Origin: Lysobacteraceae bacterium
GTDB taxonomy: Bacteria > Pseudomonadota > Gammaproteobacteria > Xanthomonadales > Xanthomonadaceae
Assembly (NCBI GenBank): GCA_003449515.1
Contig: DMHI01000033.1
Coordinates: 1-5,406 of the forward strand
Direction: 5' to 3'
DNA: 5,406 nucleotides
Below the pieces are notes generated by a model. It made no database searches. It saw nothing but the letters and a program-made list of their open reading frames with translations, and was not told the DNA's origin. Position numbers and translations under genes: made by a program. This document shows positions 5,114-5,406 of this stretch, piece by piece; within the stretch, counting starts at the first letter, position 1; every line of letters begins with the position of its first letter.

Positions 5114-5406
5114 TTCGACGATCGCCACCACGCCCATGCCGCCGGCGGTGCAGACGGAAATCAGCACGCGGCCCGAGCCCTTCTGCTTCAGCAGCTTCGC
5201 CGCCGTCGCGACGATGCGTGCGCCGGTGGCCGCGAACGGATGGCCGAGCGCCAGCGAGCTGCCGACCACGTTGAGCTTGCTGCGATCGATGCTGCCGAGC
5301 GGCGCGTCGAGGCCGAGCTTGTCCTTGCAGAACTCGGCCGATTCCCAGGCCTTGAGCGTGCACAGCACCTGCGCGGCGAAGGCCTCGTGGATCTCGTAGA
5401 AGTCGA
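5108..5406 (-). CDS. fadI: 3-ketoacyl-CoA thiolase (FadI/HADHB type), C-terminal fragment
   Basis: The last 98 or so codons are present; the 5' part lies beyond the right edge. Reading down from about 5404 gives DFYEIHEAFAAQVLCTLKAW, later SKLNVVGSSLALGHPFAATG and ending VCTAGGMGVVAIVER. The conserved His of the G-H-P block and the Cys of C-T-A-G-G-M-G are the second and third catalytic residues of thiolases; the nucleophilic N-terminal Cys is outside the window. HEAFAAQ, rather than the NEAFA of biosynthetic acetyl-CoA acetyltransferases, and the long segment between the two blocks point to the FadI/trifunctional beta-subunit branch. Such enzymes cleave 3-ketoacyl-CoA with CoA in beta-oxidation, usually with a FadJ-type partner, which may lie beyond the edge. 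An internal GTG (5368) is not a plausible start, since it would split the HEAFAAQ block. Another thiolase paralogue of the same branch is possible, so the symbol is less certain than the family. Confidence 0.85.
   Translation of the reverse strand, partial: DFYEIHEAFAAQVLCTLKAWESAEFCKDKLGLDAPLGSIDRSKLNVVGSSLALGHPFAATGARIVATAAKLLKQKGSGRVLISVCTAGGMGVVAIVER

Noticed and set aside
5108..5368. A stand-alone 86-residue gene starting at an internal GTG
   Set aside because: The frame continues upstream to the window edge through the conserved HEAFAAQ block, so this is the interior of a larger thiolase gene.
1..5406. CRISPR array, insertion sequence, tRNA, attachment site or prophage genes
   Set aside because: No spaced direct repeats, terminal inverted repeats, transposase or phage motifs, or cloverleaf-like segments were seen. 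Base composition looks even throughout.

Overview
The window is very GC-rich (about 70% by eye), with codons ending mostly in G or C. It looks like an ordinary chromosomal segment of a gammaproteobacterium. Lysobacterales/Xanthomonadales is my best guess, because of the ubiJ-ubiB pair, a TruC-type pseudouridine synthase and a FadI-type thiolase, together with TAGAAT-like -10 boxes sitting directly in front of start codons. This lineage assignment is an inference. I see no mobile element, CRISPR array, tRNA or rRNA.

Layout. The left edge (1-487) holds two minus-strand genes. One is a small secreted OB-fold protein (110-487). Downstream of it is the first 19 codons of what looks like a methyl-accepting chemotaxis protein or other HAMP-type membrane sensor (56 down to 1, cut by the window edge). 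A 154-base divergent intergenic region (488-641) separates them from a plus-strand block. That block consists of an LCAT-like alpha/beta-hydrolase lipoprotein (642-1982), ubiJ (2012-2665), ubiB (2673-4340) and truC (start probably 4337, end 5107). At the right edge the 3' end of a minus-strand FadI-like thiolase (5108-5406, partial) runs into truC with no base between the two stop codons.

How they fit together. UbiJ (SCP2 lipid-binding domain) and UbiB (COQ8-family atypical kinase/ATPase) are accessory factors of ubiquinone biosynthesis. They are separated by 7 bases, and truC follows with a 4-base overlap, so ubiJ-ubiB-truC reads as one operon. In E. coli ubiE precedes ubiJ. Here that position holds a lipase-like lipoprotein, and ubiJ carries its own candidate -10 element placed so that the mRNA could start at the ATG. 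The lipoprotein gene has a similarly placed but weaker element. The thiolase would take part in fatty-acid beta-oxidation.

I did not find an obviously new system. The points most worth a second look are the two leaderless-type promoters with identical geometry, the nested four-codon mini-ORF bridging ubiJ and ubiB, the zero-gap convergent TGATCA junction, and the pairing of a secreted OB-fold protein with a probable chemoreceptor.
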